DNA of 64,000 nt, from contig NZ_JAJKFQ010000005.1 of assembly GCF_020966635.1 (NCBI RefSeq), positions 458,404 through 522,403 of the forward strand. The letters are read 5' to 3'. Of this stretch, positions 19,301 through 26,924 are shown piece after piece. The first letter of the stretch is position 1; every line of letters starts with the position of its first letter. The position numbers and the translations under genes are program-made. Below the pieces are notes generated by a model. It was not told where the DNA came from and made no database searches. It saw only the letters and a list, made by a program, of their open reading frames with translations. The stretch comes from Stieleria sp. JC731. GTDB taxonomy: Bacteria > Planctomycetota > Planctomycetia > Pirellulales > Pirellulaceae.

Positions 19301-21550
19301 GCTCGACTGCTATCCATCAGGCCCAGATTGGGTGAAGCTGTCGCGATGAAGGGTTGGGTTGCATTCGCAGAGCAGAACTATGGCTTGGCAGTCGACCTAT
19401 TAAGAGCGGGGATTGCTTCAGGCGATCGACGCATGAAGACGCGTCAAATGCTATGGCGTGCTTTGATGATTCAAGAGCGGTTTTCCGAGGCTGAGCAGGA
19501 GATTCAGCTTGCGAGCCAAGCGATGCAGGCTGATGTTGATCCATATGATGAAGTATCCAATCAAAAGGCCATCCACGAAAATCAATTCGCTCGAGCTTTA
19601 GAGTCATCTGAGCAAATTGCAAATGAGAATCCAGAGGATGCTTACGCTTGGCTAACTTTCGCAAAATTTGTCCTAGCCGTCCGCGAGCAGGCAGTGTCAG
19701 GGAACGAGGCGGCCGGCGATTTGAACCCGGCTGAATTGCTAGACAGGGCAAAGACTGCGATTCAGAAGGCGGAAGATGTTGCTTCGGACGACCGGCAAAG
19801 GTTTGCTGTTGAATCTTCCCGAGTAGCTCTTGCGATCAAATTGGACGATGTGGAGCAACTAGAGTTGGAGCTTGTTCGTGTCGAAAAATTGGAATTGCCT
19901 GCCAAGGATCGTTTTTATCTTGAGGCTCAAGTTTTTATCGCGTTAGGCCGTAAGGGCGAGGCGATCGACCGTCTTCGAAAGGCAAACGAACTGGACAAAG
20001 ATGCGAATGTGCAGCGTCTGCTTGCGGAAATGCTTCGTGCGAACGGAAACCATGACGAATCGGTCAAGGTATGGCGGCAGGCTCTGGCCGCAGATCCTGA
20101 CAACCCCGTCGTCCGGACACAGCTGGCAACAACAATCGTTTCCAGTGGCAACAATGTTGATTGGGATGAAATTGCTCGATTGCTGAACGACCGAACGAGT
20201 TCAACGAATCAGAATCGCTTGGTCTATGCGATGTTGTTGATGTCGAAGGGGGATTTCTTTCAGCGTCTGGAGGCAATCCGGCAGTTGCGTCTTCTGGCGG
20301 GAACTTCTACTGCGATTGGAATTGAAGCATCGCGAATGCAAGCTGCGTTATTGGTTGACATGATAAGAAATGTCGAACAGTTGAAGGCTGAGCACCGAGA
20401 ACAGTTGGATTTGGAAAAGATGGCTGCCGAAGCCAAGCAGATTCTTCAACGTTTGGCAGATCGATCTGACGCCGGCCTGACTGACCAAAGGAACCTTGCA
20501 ATCTTTTTGATCGGGACTGGAGTCTCTGAAGATTTGGAGAAAGCAAAGGGGATTATCGATACGCTGAAGCGCGACCCAGAGGCTGTCTACGAAGTCCTCA
20601 GATTAGAGATGTTGATAGCGCAGTCGAGTGATAGTGCTGACAGTTTGCCATCGGTCGTTGACGATTGGGCTGAAGGGTACGCTGGGCAAGCAGAGCAGGT
20701 CGAGGTTGTTGCAGGGGAAGCCTTGATGAGGGCGGGCTTCGTGCGTGAGGGCCTGCAGTGGTTTCGAAAGGCCTATGAGAACGATGAGGCGACCTTTGGC
20801 AATTACATCGTTGCGTTGTCACTGGCTCAACAACATAAAAAGGCGGCGGAGATTGCAGCCAATGAATACGAAAAGTCTGCTACCGCAATCAAAGCGGTGT
20901 TATTGCTCGAAGCCCTGCTGGCCCTTGATCCAGTGAACGTTTCTGGGCGATATGAGTCGATTATTGAAGATGCTGAAAATCGCTTTCCCAATGATGCAGC
21001 GGTTCTCGAGTCGATTGGAACTTGGGCGATGCAGAAAAGGAAATCGGAGCGGGCTATCGCACTGTATATGAAAGTTCTGAGCAGGGATCCGCTCCGCCTT
21101 CGTGCACTTAATAACTTGGCGATGATTTTTGCTGAGACACCAGGGCGTGAAATTGAAGGGCTGCAGCCGATCAATCAGGCGATCAAGATCTCGGGTGAAA
21201 AACCTGAACTGCTAGATACGAAAGGTACGGTGCTCCTGCGAAGCGGTCGGGTTGTTGATGCAATTGAGACGTTCAAGCAAGCTATCGAACTATCTGATGA
21301 GCCACGATACAAGTTCCATTTGGTTCAGGCTTTAGTTGCGCAAGGGAGCTTGGATGATGCGAAGCGAATCTGGAAAGAAATCGACTTTGCGGCGATTGAT
21401 GTTAAAGCATTGACACAGTCCGAGAGGGAGGACATGCGGAAGCTGCATGAGCAATTCGGTACGAACAACGGAAATGTCGGGCAAGGTCTGAGCACAAACG
21501 CAGATTATGAGCGTTATACCGAGAGGGTCGAGTACGTTTCAGCCAGCTGA
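16313..21550 (+). CDS. Very large membrane-anchored TPR protein
   Basis: The reading frame gives 1745 residues. ATGs at 16355 and 16376 are likely better starts because the first 20 residues are Cys/Arg-rich and unlike the acidic segment that follows; no clear ribosome-binding site decides. After an acidic cytoplasmic stretch comes one membrane helix (about 93-112), then about 1600 residues of alpha-helical repeats with TPR signatures spread throughout, clearest near the end (RAIALYMKVLSRDPLRLRALNNLAMI and LLRSGRVVDAIETFKQAIELS). It should therefore face the periplasm as a scaffold. By position it matches the TPR proteins (PrsT-like) of other exosortase loci, which help polysaccharide export, but it is far larger and not a lipoprotein. 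Function beyond scaffolding is unknown. Confidence 0.8.
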   Translation: MWRCHSRDLFSTSNMPSYRSTMDNERTHNGDDVANDEFDSEDASIDGEQETDDLQADAVGNPVPDGPETISVSHAEKLNERRYKWVVDYRKLGWGVGFLLALTILVFASYFFNSKRVASTFINRADEAAAEKRFTDEVRWLQNYLLLHPNNLDVLVRSAIAADSAADQATRSQANKRIELARKRLALALSSLGDEPKGSSDTSKLVRDIRERYINRLLQLKGYFLTDARDQVVLLDADKDDPQAHMWMAEAVAEIVLSDRYRPIDPEKAVEISQGYYRWLSQQQPGYIVQRAIELNPDALESVDWLFQLLGTSPDAFGVVLANEDVGVFRNTLEAIKRTDTSYYEFVEGVVQTLGLANGSHAKLLLANYHLNIGDSQTGHQILIDAAAVASQWIEKLGANAVLGDGDQLFTDPPFKLDPEMEATLMDYYCILRAAGSVANSVSSASGSATNMDQVTAAKTWLEQLRSLELSSIPVPRSYVKELYTNSGQLELLTNDGDRAVELWREGMEILGKGDLDLSGNVASGLAKMYLRQSEIAKRDAVESDLDAISNSAKKAIDEFAKAIDSTEQQLRRQSSDQLGAVGRVETGLAIRSAEWRLRIAKAMFISAQSLSHQTDMKLIALLRGEAVDGRQVLAGSLLDREIRLSDDLRFAGIQLLALAYQRQNAWDLVGTLYSEASDYFHLNLTLAQSLVQQSGNAWQKAGNQLLATQQFQRARLSAVPSIRLAAVEADFRYQTRILPNQRNWPALRSQINELGRYLDQYEKQFSEDLANEKVQLQVLEAQLPPDDISIDAYLESVELADSITKLAEKNPDNLPLQAFAAERLAAAGELERANKVVESLLADEKMTDNEKVLLRARVLSQSDAHKEAAEVLLERIDNAPTTAAVLAPVAADFALRAGDSQLAERILLRIPDGEQTPANLYSLYRIANLEGRVKDALSFLDRLHTKENYRQGGAESSQAVYSLLIDVQQRIEGLLDRKQQLQSEDPSLAKARAQIARLLSIRPRLGEAVAMKGWVAFAEQNYGLAVDLLRAGIASGDRRMKTRQMLWRALMIQERFSEAEQEIQLASQAMQADVDPYDEVSNQKAIHENQFARALESSEQIANENPEDAYAWLTFAKFVLAVREQAVSGNEAAGDLNPAELLDRAKTAIQKAEDVASDDRQRFAVESSRVALAIKLDDVEQLELELVRVEKLELPAKDRFYLEAQVFIALGRKGEAIDRLRKANELDKDANVQRLLAEMLRANGNHDESVKVWRQALAADPDNPVVRTQLATTIVSSGNNVDWDEIARLLNDRTSSTNQNRLVYAMLLMSKGDFFQRLEAIRQLRLLAGTSTAIGIEASRMQAALLVDMIRNVEQLKAEHREQLDLEKMAAEAKQILQRLADRSDAGLTDQRNLAIFLIGTGVSEDLEKAKGIIDTLKRDPEAVYEVLRLEMLIAQSSDSADSLPSVVDDWAEGYAGQAEQVEVVAGEALMRAGFVREGLQWFRKAYENDEATFGNYIVALSLAQQHKKAAEIAANEYEKSATAIKAVLLLEALLALDPVNVSGRYESIIEDAENRFPNDAAVLESIGTWAMQKRKSERAIALYMKVLSRDPLRLRALNNLAMIFAETPGREIEGLQPINQAIKISGEKPELLDTKGTVLLRSGRVVDAIETFKQAIELSDEPRYKFHLVQALVAQGSLDDAKRIWKEIDFAAIDVKALTQSEREDMRKLHEQFGTNNGNVGQGLSTNADYERYTERVEYVSAS

Positions 21551-21613
21551 CTATCCAGATTTGAAGCCTGCCGCTTTAAGTTTAAATCATTCTGATCACA
21601 ATTCTTCAGTTCA

Positions 21614-22249
21614 ATGCCACCCACGTTCAAGTCACGTCTTCCGATCGCCTCCGTGTTAATCGCGACAACACTCCTTACAGGGATTGTTCATGGCTATCTC
21701 GATGGTCGCTGGGTTGGACGGGATTCACGAGCCACGCAGGTCGAATTGCTTTCGCAGATACCGACCGAATTTGGCGAATGGAGAATGGTGCACGAAGGTG
21801 AGTTGGGAGAAACGGCCCAGAGTTTGCTGAGGTGTTATGGCGCAAGTGTGCGTGACTACAAAAATGTGACCACTGGCGCAACGATCAAGATGGCGCTCAC
21901 GTTCGGGCCGCGAGGTCCAATCGCGGTTCATACTCCGGATGTTTGCTATACCTCGCAAGGAACGAAGCCGGCTGCCCCGCGATCGGTTCGGTCTTTCAAT
22001 ACCGACAGTGGTAGCCATCGGTTTTGGTCAGTTGATTTTATACAAAACGGTGAGAATGTTCCCTCCTTGAATGTGATTTATGGATGGTCGAGCGGTGATG
22101 ATTTTGAAGCCGCTGATAATCCTCGGTTTTGGATGACCGACGATCTGTACAAGATCCAGATTGCTGGCGATTTTACTGACGCAGCAGTCATGCCCAGTGA
22201 AGCGTTTCTTAAAGCGTTTTTGCCCCACCTAGAGAAACTTACTCAATAA
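21614..22249 (+). CDS. epsI: EpsI, exosortase-associated protein
   Basis: This 211-residue protein has one N-terminal membrane helix (about residues 9-28), then an EpsI domain with WRM near 56, YGASVRDYKN, and the family hallmark HTPDVCY (106-112; His106 and Cys111). EpsI occurs either fused to the C-terminus of exosortases or as a separate gene; here it is separate and lies 8 kb from the exosortase in the same direction. The conserved His/Cys pair suggests a catalytic or accessory role in the sorting reaction, not experimentally settled. It is 63 bp after the TPR gene and 10 bp before the sugar transferase, so very likely in one transcript with them. Confidence 0.9.
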   Translation: MPPTFKSRLPIASVLIATTLLTGIVHGYLDGRWVGRDSRATQVELLSQIPTEFGEWRMVHEGELGETAQSLLRCYGASVRDYKNVTTGATIKMALTFGPRGPIAVHTPDVCYTSQGTKPAAPRSVRSFNTDSGSHRFWSVDFIQNGENVPSLNVIYGWSSGDDFEAADNPRFWMTDDLYKIQIAGDFTDAAVMPSEAFLKAFLPHLEKLTQ

Positions 22250-22259
22250 AGGATTTGTC

Positions 22260-23126
22260 GTGTTAGATTACGTCCCGCCTCACGACGATGATCAGTTCAA
22301 AAGCGAAGAAGATTCAACTGTGTCGACTGTCGCACGTGGTGATTCGATCACTGCGTTAAGAGATGAGCAGCCCGTGAAGGCATCACGGAAACTTGCTGTC
22401 GCTCGTGCGAGGTACTTCAGACGCAAGTACGCGGCAGAACGGTTTTTGGCGCTAGCGATGTTCGTTGCGACCGGCCCTGTCATTGCCGCATTGATTTTGC
22501 TTGTTCGCGTAACCTCCAAGGGTCCGGGCATCTACAAGCAGAAGCGACTTGGGCTGCACGGCGAAGTGTTTGACGTTTACAAGCTTCGTTCGATGTACGT
22601 TGACGCGGAGTCCAATGGAAAGCCAGTCTGGTGCACCAAGAATGATTCACGAATCACTCCTCTAGGAGCGTTTTTGCGAAAGAGTCACTTGGATGAGTTG
22701 CCGCAATTGTGGAACGTCGTGCGGGGCGACATGTCGCTTACCGGTCCCCGACCAGAGCGTCCAGAAATCTGCGAAAAGCTGGCGGTGATTATCGACGACT
22801 ACTACAGCCGCAATGCTGTTCGTCCCGGCGTAACCGGGCTTGCGCAGATCAACTTGGAGCCGGACCAAACGGTCGGCGATGTTCGACGAAAACAGTTCTT
22901 AGATATGAACTACATCGAAAACGCGGACTTTACCCTCGATGCTCGAATGTTGCTGGCAACCATGCTTCGCGTTGTCGGGATTCGTGGTGGCGTTGCGATG
23001 CGAATGCTTGGTTTGTGCAGACTAACATTGGTTAGAGACAACGTTATCGAGCGACCAGGTGACGATTGTCGCTTATTTGCGATCCAGACGCCTGCGAAAG
23101 TTGAACCACCTCGTAGTCCTCGGTAG
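22260..23126 (+). CDS. Polyprenyl-phosphate hexose-1-phosphate transferase
   Basis: This 288-residue bacterial sugar transferase starts the lipid-linked glycan by moving a sugar-1-phosphate from a nucleotide sugar to undecaprenyl phosphate. A hydrophobic, probably re-entrant helix (about 60-82) precedes the catalytic region with KQKRLGLHGEVFDVYKLRSM, SHLDELPQLWNVVRGDMSLTGPRPE and RPGVTGLAQIN, the standard motifs. It lacks the multi-helix N-terminal part of WcaJ/WbaP and is thus of the short PglC/EpsL-like form with a 55-residue extension. The start is GTG at 22260, supported by AAAGGA overlapping the epsI stop. The sugar is not deducible. Confidence 0.93.
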   Translation: MLDYVPPHDDDQFKSEEDSTVSTVARGDSITALRDEQPVKASRKLAVARARYFRRKYAAERFLALAMFVATGPVIAALILLVRVTSKGPGIYKQKRLGLHGEVFDVYKLRSMYVDAESNGKPVWCTKNDSRITPLGAFLRKSHLDELPQLWNVVRGDMSLTGPRPERPEICEKLAVIIDDYYSRNAVRPGVTGLAQINLEPDQTVGDVRRKQFLDMNYIENADFTLDARMLLATMLRVVGIRGGVAMRMLGLCRLTLVRDNVIERPGDDCRLFAIQTPAKVEPPRSPR

Positions 23127-23495
23127 TACCGGCGGCGGTCATTGAATGGATAGTGCGTCGAGGATTTCGAATCGAACGATCCCTGGGGCAGGGTGAGCCT
23201 TCGAGGTAGAAATCATTTGCAGCTGTCGTTGCTAAGGCATTCAGGTGTTCGCGGTACACACCGTGGAACCTCTGAGACCGTCAGCGTTTTTTGGGGAGTC
23301 TCTGAAGGAGGTGTGAAGGCTCTGTTGCAATTTCGCCACAGCCATTGCAATTTAGATGCTTCCACCCAGAATGCCAGCTGGCTTGACGATGTCCGTTTCG
23401 TTGGACAAGTGACGGTCAAGTAGGTGATTGCCTTCACTGGCTTGGAGTCATCGAACGAAATTGTTTGAAGTTTCGAAAGACAAAACCTGCCCAAA
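23127..23495. other. Intergenic region with possible gene remnant
   Basis: This 369-bp gap between the sugar transferase and the deacetylase contains no full gene. A 76-codon reading frame at 23193-23423 looks like the tail of a secreted protein and is listed as a possible remnant. Confidence 0.5.
23193..23423 (+). pseudogene. Possible remnant of a secreted beta-sandwich protein
   Basis: The last about 50 residues of this short frame (VSVFWGVSEGG...LLQFRHS....ASTQNASWLDDVRFVGQ) resemble the end of beta-sandwich segments common in large secreted planctomycete proteins, where an xWxDDVxF strand closes the domain. The first 25 residues are Arg/His-rich and unlike any exported start; there is no signal peptide. 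It may be the 3' end of a deleted gene, or chance. Confidence is low. Confidence 0.25.
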
Positions 23496-24359
23496 ATGAA
23501 GTCTGTGATTAAGCACGCGTTTACGGTTGACGTTGAAGACTATTATCAAGTGTCCGCGATGGAACACCGTGTCCAGCGTTCGGATTGGGAGCAGCTCGGT
23601 GGTCGTGTCGTCAAAAGTACGGAGCGGATCTTGTCGATGCTGGATCGGCACGAAGTGCGCGGGACTTTCTACATTCTAGGTTGGGTGGCAAATCGCTTTC
23701 CTTCGTTGGTGCGGCGAATCGCGGAAGCTGGGCATGAAATCGCATCTCATGGCTATTGGCATCGTCTGATCTATCAGCAGACGCCTGAGGAGTTTGCGAA
23801 AGATTTGCAGGATAGCATTGATGCAATTGCAAGTGCTTGCTGCATTCGGCCTACCGCCTATCGCGCCCCGAGTTTCTCGATCACTGACAGAAGTTGGTGG
23901 GCCCTCCAGATCCTTGTGGAGCATGGATTCACCGATGACAGCAGTGTGTTTCCAATGCGTGGACACAATCGGTATGGCGTTGCGCGAGCCAGCAAAGAAA
24001 TCCACGTCATCGAAACGGAATCAGGGCCTATCCGCGAATTTCCGCCTGCACCAGGGCAGTTTGGCAAAGCGACGCTGCCGATTGGGGGCGGATATTTTCG
24101 GTTGTTTACGCTGAATCTGACATCGGCTGCGATACGATCAATCGCACGAAAAGGGCATCCTGCGATGTTCTATATCCACCCATGGGAAATTGATCCTGAT
24201 CAGCCGAGGATGAGTGGGTTGAATAGAACGACCAGATTTCGTCACTACGTTGGTCTGAAAAAGACTGAGCACAAGCTGGAAAAGCTCTTGGAGCACTTTT
24301 CATTCACGACGATGAGTGACGCGATTGCGTCGTCAGAGACTGCAACCGCTACAGTGTGA
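23496..24359 (+). CDS. Polysaccharide deacetylase, exosortase-locus type (DUF3473)
   Basis: This 287-residue protein has a NodB-type deacetylase domain: TVDVEDYY (catalytic/metal Asp12 and Asp15), metal ligands in SHGYWH (His85, His89), RAPSFS (about 118-123), and the DUF3473 tail with YIHPWEIDPDQPR (about 219-231). This NodB-DUF3473 form is characteristic of exosortase-linked exopolysaccharide loci. It presumably removes N-acetyl groups from amino sugars during or after polymer synthesis. There is no signal peptide, so it acts in the cytoplasm or at the membrane on lipid-linked or nascent glycan, as assumed for its family. It precedes the dTDP-sugar genes. Confidence 0.92.
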   Translation: MKSVIKHAFTVDVEDYYQVSAMEHRVQRSDWEQLGGRVVKSTERILSMLDRHEVRGTFYILGWVANRFPSLVRRIAEAGHEIASHGYWHRLIYQQTPEEFAKDLQDSIDAIASACCIRPTAYRAPSFSITDRSWWALQILVEHGFTDDSSVFPMRGHNRYGVARASKEIHVIETESGPIREFPPAPGQFGKATLPIGGGYFRLFTLNLTSAAIRSIARKGHPAMFYIHPWEIDPDQPRMSGLNRTTRFRHYVGLKKTEHKLEKLLEHFSFTTMSDAIASSETATATV

Positions 24360-24720
24360 AACCTTTTGACAGTTCGGCTGTAAATTAGTCTCGAAATTGT
24401 TGTCAATGCGTTGCCTCAATTCTGAATGCACCGAAGATTGGTCGCGTTCCTGAGGGCTCGCCCTTCTCTGTCGCAAGTTCCGGAAGCTTGTAGGGATCAG
24501 ACTTGTCCATGGATGGTGGCTACCAATAGCTGCTCGTGGTTGGCGTCATTCAGAAATGGCGTCACCCAAGGGGACGAAGTCCGCGCAGAGCACCGACCGT
24601 CTCATTTTGTCTGGCTGGAACGCATTTCAATCTGCGTCGTATCGGACTGCTGTAGTGGACACGAGGATCGTGCGGATTTTGAAAATTTTGCGGTTTTGAA
24701 GCTCGGCCAAGATTAGTGCG
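24360..24720. other. Intergenic region, deacetylase to rmlB
   Basis: This 361-bp stretch has no convincing gene; a 96-codon frame in it has no recognisable motif. It holds one copy (24563-24590) of a 28-bp element that recurs with 3 mismatches at 31021-31048. Confidence 0.5.
24563..24590 (+). repeat. 28-bp element, copy 1
   Basis: The 28 bases run from CACCCAAG to GCGCAGAG with a GGAC-GAA-GTCC mini-hairpin in the middle. They match 31021-31048 at 25 of 28 positions. This copy is intergenic; the other lies inside a coding 3' end. Confidence 0.45.
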
Positions 24721-25764
24721 ATGAAACTATTAGTCACCGGTGGTGCGGGATTCATTGGCAGCTGCTTTGTCAGGGAGACGCTCGCTCTTGGCTTCGCTGA
24801 GATTGTCACGCTCGATGCGCTTACCTACGCCGGCAATTTGGATTCGATTCCGTCGCCGAATGGTCAGCACACGTTTGTACGCGGAGATGTAAACGATTGC
24901 GAACTTCTGAGGCAGATTCTTGAGACTCATCAACCAGACGGTGTGATTCACTTTGCAGCCGAGTCTCACGTCGATCGTTCAATCGATGGACCGGCAGCGT
25001 TTGTAACCACCAATATCAATGGGACGTTTGCATTATTAAGTGAATCGCTCCGATATTGGCAGTCACTTAGTGGAAATCGAAAGACACAATTTCGTTTGCT
25101 TCACGTTTCAACGGATGAAGTTTATGGATCCCTGGGAGAAGAAGGCCTGTTTAGTGAGTCAAGTCGCTATCAGCCTAGTTCACCTTACGCTGCATCGAAG
25201 GCTGGTGCCGACCATCTAGTTCGCGCATGGCATCACACATACGGGTTGCCGACCATCATCACGAACTGCAGCAACAACTATGGTCCTTTTCAGTTCCCGG
25301 AAAAGCTAATTCCTTTAATGGTGCTATCAGCGGTGCAGGGCAAAACGCTCCCCGTTTATGGTGATGGCTTGAACGTGCGTGACTGGCTTTACGTGAGTGA
25401 CCACTGTGCAGCGCTCCGGATTGTTTTGCAGTCAGGGGTATCCGGAGAGACGTACAACATCGGTGGTAATTGTGAAAAGACAAACATCGATGTTGTTAGA
25501 ACGATCTGCAAAGTCGTCAATCAGCTTGATCCGAGTTTGCCACACGACTGCGAATCGTTAATCACATTCGTCAAAGATCGTCCTGGCCATGATCGTCGGT
25601 ATGCGATCGATTCGACAAAGATCCAAAATGAGCTCGGCTGGAATCCCGAGCATACTTTTGAAGATGCGATCCATGAAACCGTCCGGTGGTATCTCGAGAA
25701 CGATACCTGGATCCAAAGAGTGCTCAGTGGCGATTATCGCCTGCAGCGGCTTGGCAATTGGTAA
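24721..25764 (+). CDS. rmlB: dTDP-glucose 4,6-dehydratase
   Basis: This 347-residue extended short-chain dehydrogenase turns dTDP-glucose into dTDP-4-keto-6-deoxyglucose. It shows the NAD-binding GGAGFIG (residues 7-13), catalytic Thr131-Asp132-Glu133 in STDEVYG, and Tyr156/Lys160 in YAASK. NYGPFQFPEKLIPLM and the family C-terminus (DRPGHDRRYAID) follow. All catalytic residues are present and length is normal. rmlA follows after 91 bp. rmlC and rmlD are absent from the window, so the product may be rhamnose with those genes elsewhere, or another deoxysugar. Confidence 0.96.
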   Translation: MKLLVTGGAGFIGSCFVRETLALGFAEIVTLDALTYAGNLDSIPSPNGQHTFVRGDVNDCELLRQILETHQPDGVIHFAAESHVDRSIDGPAAFVTTNINGTFALLSESLRYWQSLSGNRKTQFRLLHVSTDEVYGSLGEEGLFSESSRYQPSSPYAASKAGADHLVRAWHHTYGLPTIITNCSNNYGPFQFPEKLIPLMVLSAVQGKTLPVYGDGLNVRDWLYVSDHCAALRIVLQSGVSGETYNIGGNCEKTNIDVVRTICKVVNQLDPSLPHDCESLITFVKDRPGHDRRYAIDSTKIQNELGWNPEHTFEDAIHETVRWYLENDTWIQRVLSGDYRLQRLGNW

Positions 25765-25855
25765 TTGGCGAGGCTCGTTTGTCGGCGCCCCGAGAATTAC
25801 TAGCTGGTAAATCATTGGCTGTCTCAGATGGCTAGATACTTGAACAGCGAATCAC

Positions 25856-26770
25856 ATGTCTGAGAGCCAGCGAAACAACTTGGCAACAGAAGGTTCGACG
25901 ACGCGCAAAGGCATCATCCTGGCTGGTGGTGCGGGGACTCGATTGCATCCGATCACTCTGGGTGTTTCGAAGCAATTGATTCCGATCTATGACAAGCCGA
26001 TGGTCTATTATCCGCTTTCGGTCTTGATGCTAGCGGGAATTCGCGAAGTGCTGCTAATCTCGACATCCGAGGATTTGCATGCGTTTGAGCGTTTGCTTGG
26101 CGACGGATCGAAATGGGGAATCGAGATATCGTACAAAGTTCAAGTCGAGCCGAATGGCCTCCCTGAAGCCTTTCTCATTGGAGAGTCATTTCTTGATGGA
26201 CATCCCTCGGCACTGATTCTTGGCGATAACGTTTTTTATGGTCACGGTTTTTCTGCCCAGCTTCGGCGTGTTAGCGACCAGCAGACCGGTGCGACAGTGT
26301 TTGCATATCCGGTGAGCAACCCTCAGCGATATGGAGTTGTGGAGTTTGATCACTGTGGAAAGGCGATTGGTCTTGAAGAGAAACCGAAGGACCCTAAGTC
26401 GAAGTTTGCAGTGACTGGACTATATTTTTTCGACTGTAGAGCGAGCGAGATTGCTCGTCGGTTAACGCCGTCGGCTCGTGGCGAGATAGAAATTGTCGAT
26501 CTGATTCGACACTACCTTTCACTTGAACAATTGGCTGTCGAACAATTCGGGCGAGGGTTTGCTTGGCTCGACACTGGGACTCGCGATAGTCTTCTTGATG
26601 CTTGTAACTTTGTCGCCGCAATTGAAAAGCGGCAGGGGCTCAAGATCGGTTGTCCAGAAGAAATTGCTTGGAGAAACGATTGGATCGATGCGAACGAGCT
26701 GAAGCGTTTGGGAAGCCAAATGAATAATGACTACGGTCAATATCTCGTTGAACTAGTTAGCGGTTCCTAA
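25856..26770 (+). CDS. rmlA: Glucose-1-phosphate thymidylyltransferase
   Basis: This 304-residue nucleotidyltransferase makes dTDP-glucose from dTTP and glucose-1-phosphate. The pyrophosphorylase loop GGAGTRLHPIT (residues 24-34), Lys of SKQLIPIYDKPMVYYPLS, LGDNVFYG (metal site), and EEKPKDPKS are all present, with the RmlA C-terminal region (AWLDTGT). About 17 residues precede the usual start of the fold, and ATG 25856 is the only ATG before the core. It works directly before RmlB in the pathway although it is downstream in the gene order. Confidence 0.96.
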   Translation: MSESQRNNLATEGSTTRKGIILAGGAGTRLHPITLGVSKQLIPIYDKPMVYYPLSVLMLAGIREVLLISTSEDLHAFERLLGDGSKWGIEISYKVQVEPNGLPEAFLIGESFLDGHPSALILGDNVFYGHGFSAQLRRVSDQQTGATVFAYPVSNPQRYGVVEFDHCGKAIGLEEKPKDPKSKFAVTGLYFFDCRASEIARRLTPSARGEIEIVDLIRHYLSLEQLAVEQFGRGFAWLDTGTRDSLLDACNFVAAIEKRQGLKIGCPEEIAWRNDWIDANELKRLGSQMNNDYGQYLVELVSGS

Positions 26771-26924
26771 GTTCGTTGGATCTTATGGATCTTTGTAGTA
26801 GCCCAGTCGTTGCTGTTTGCGTTTGGACGTCAAGGCATTTGATTGCCATGCGTCCACACCGTTTGCAAAAACAAGCTTAATCGTGACCACGCAACTTGTC
26901 TCAGGTGACGACACCGCGGAGTCG

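Noticed and set aside
24426..24716. Plus-strand frame of 96 codons before rmlB
   Set aside because: There is no recognisable domain or ribosome-binding site, and it contains the 28-bp repeated element. It was treated as intergenic.
26817..26924. N-terminal extension of the Stp1-type glycosyltransferase
   Set aside because: The extra 36 residues are not like the family, and the conserved core starts right after ATG 26925.
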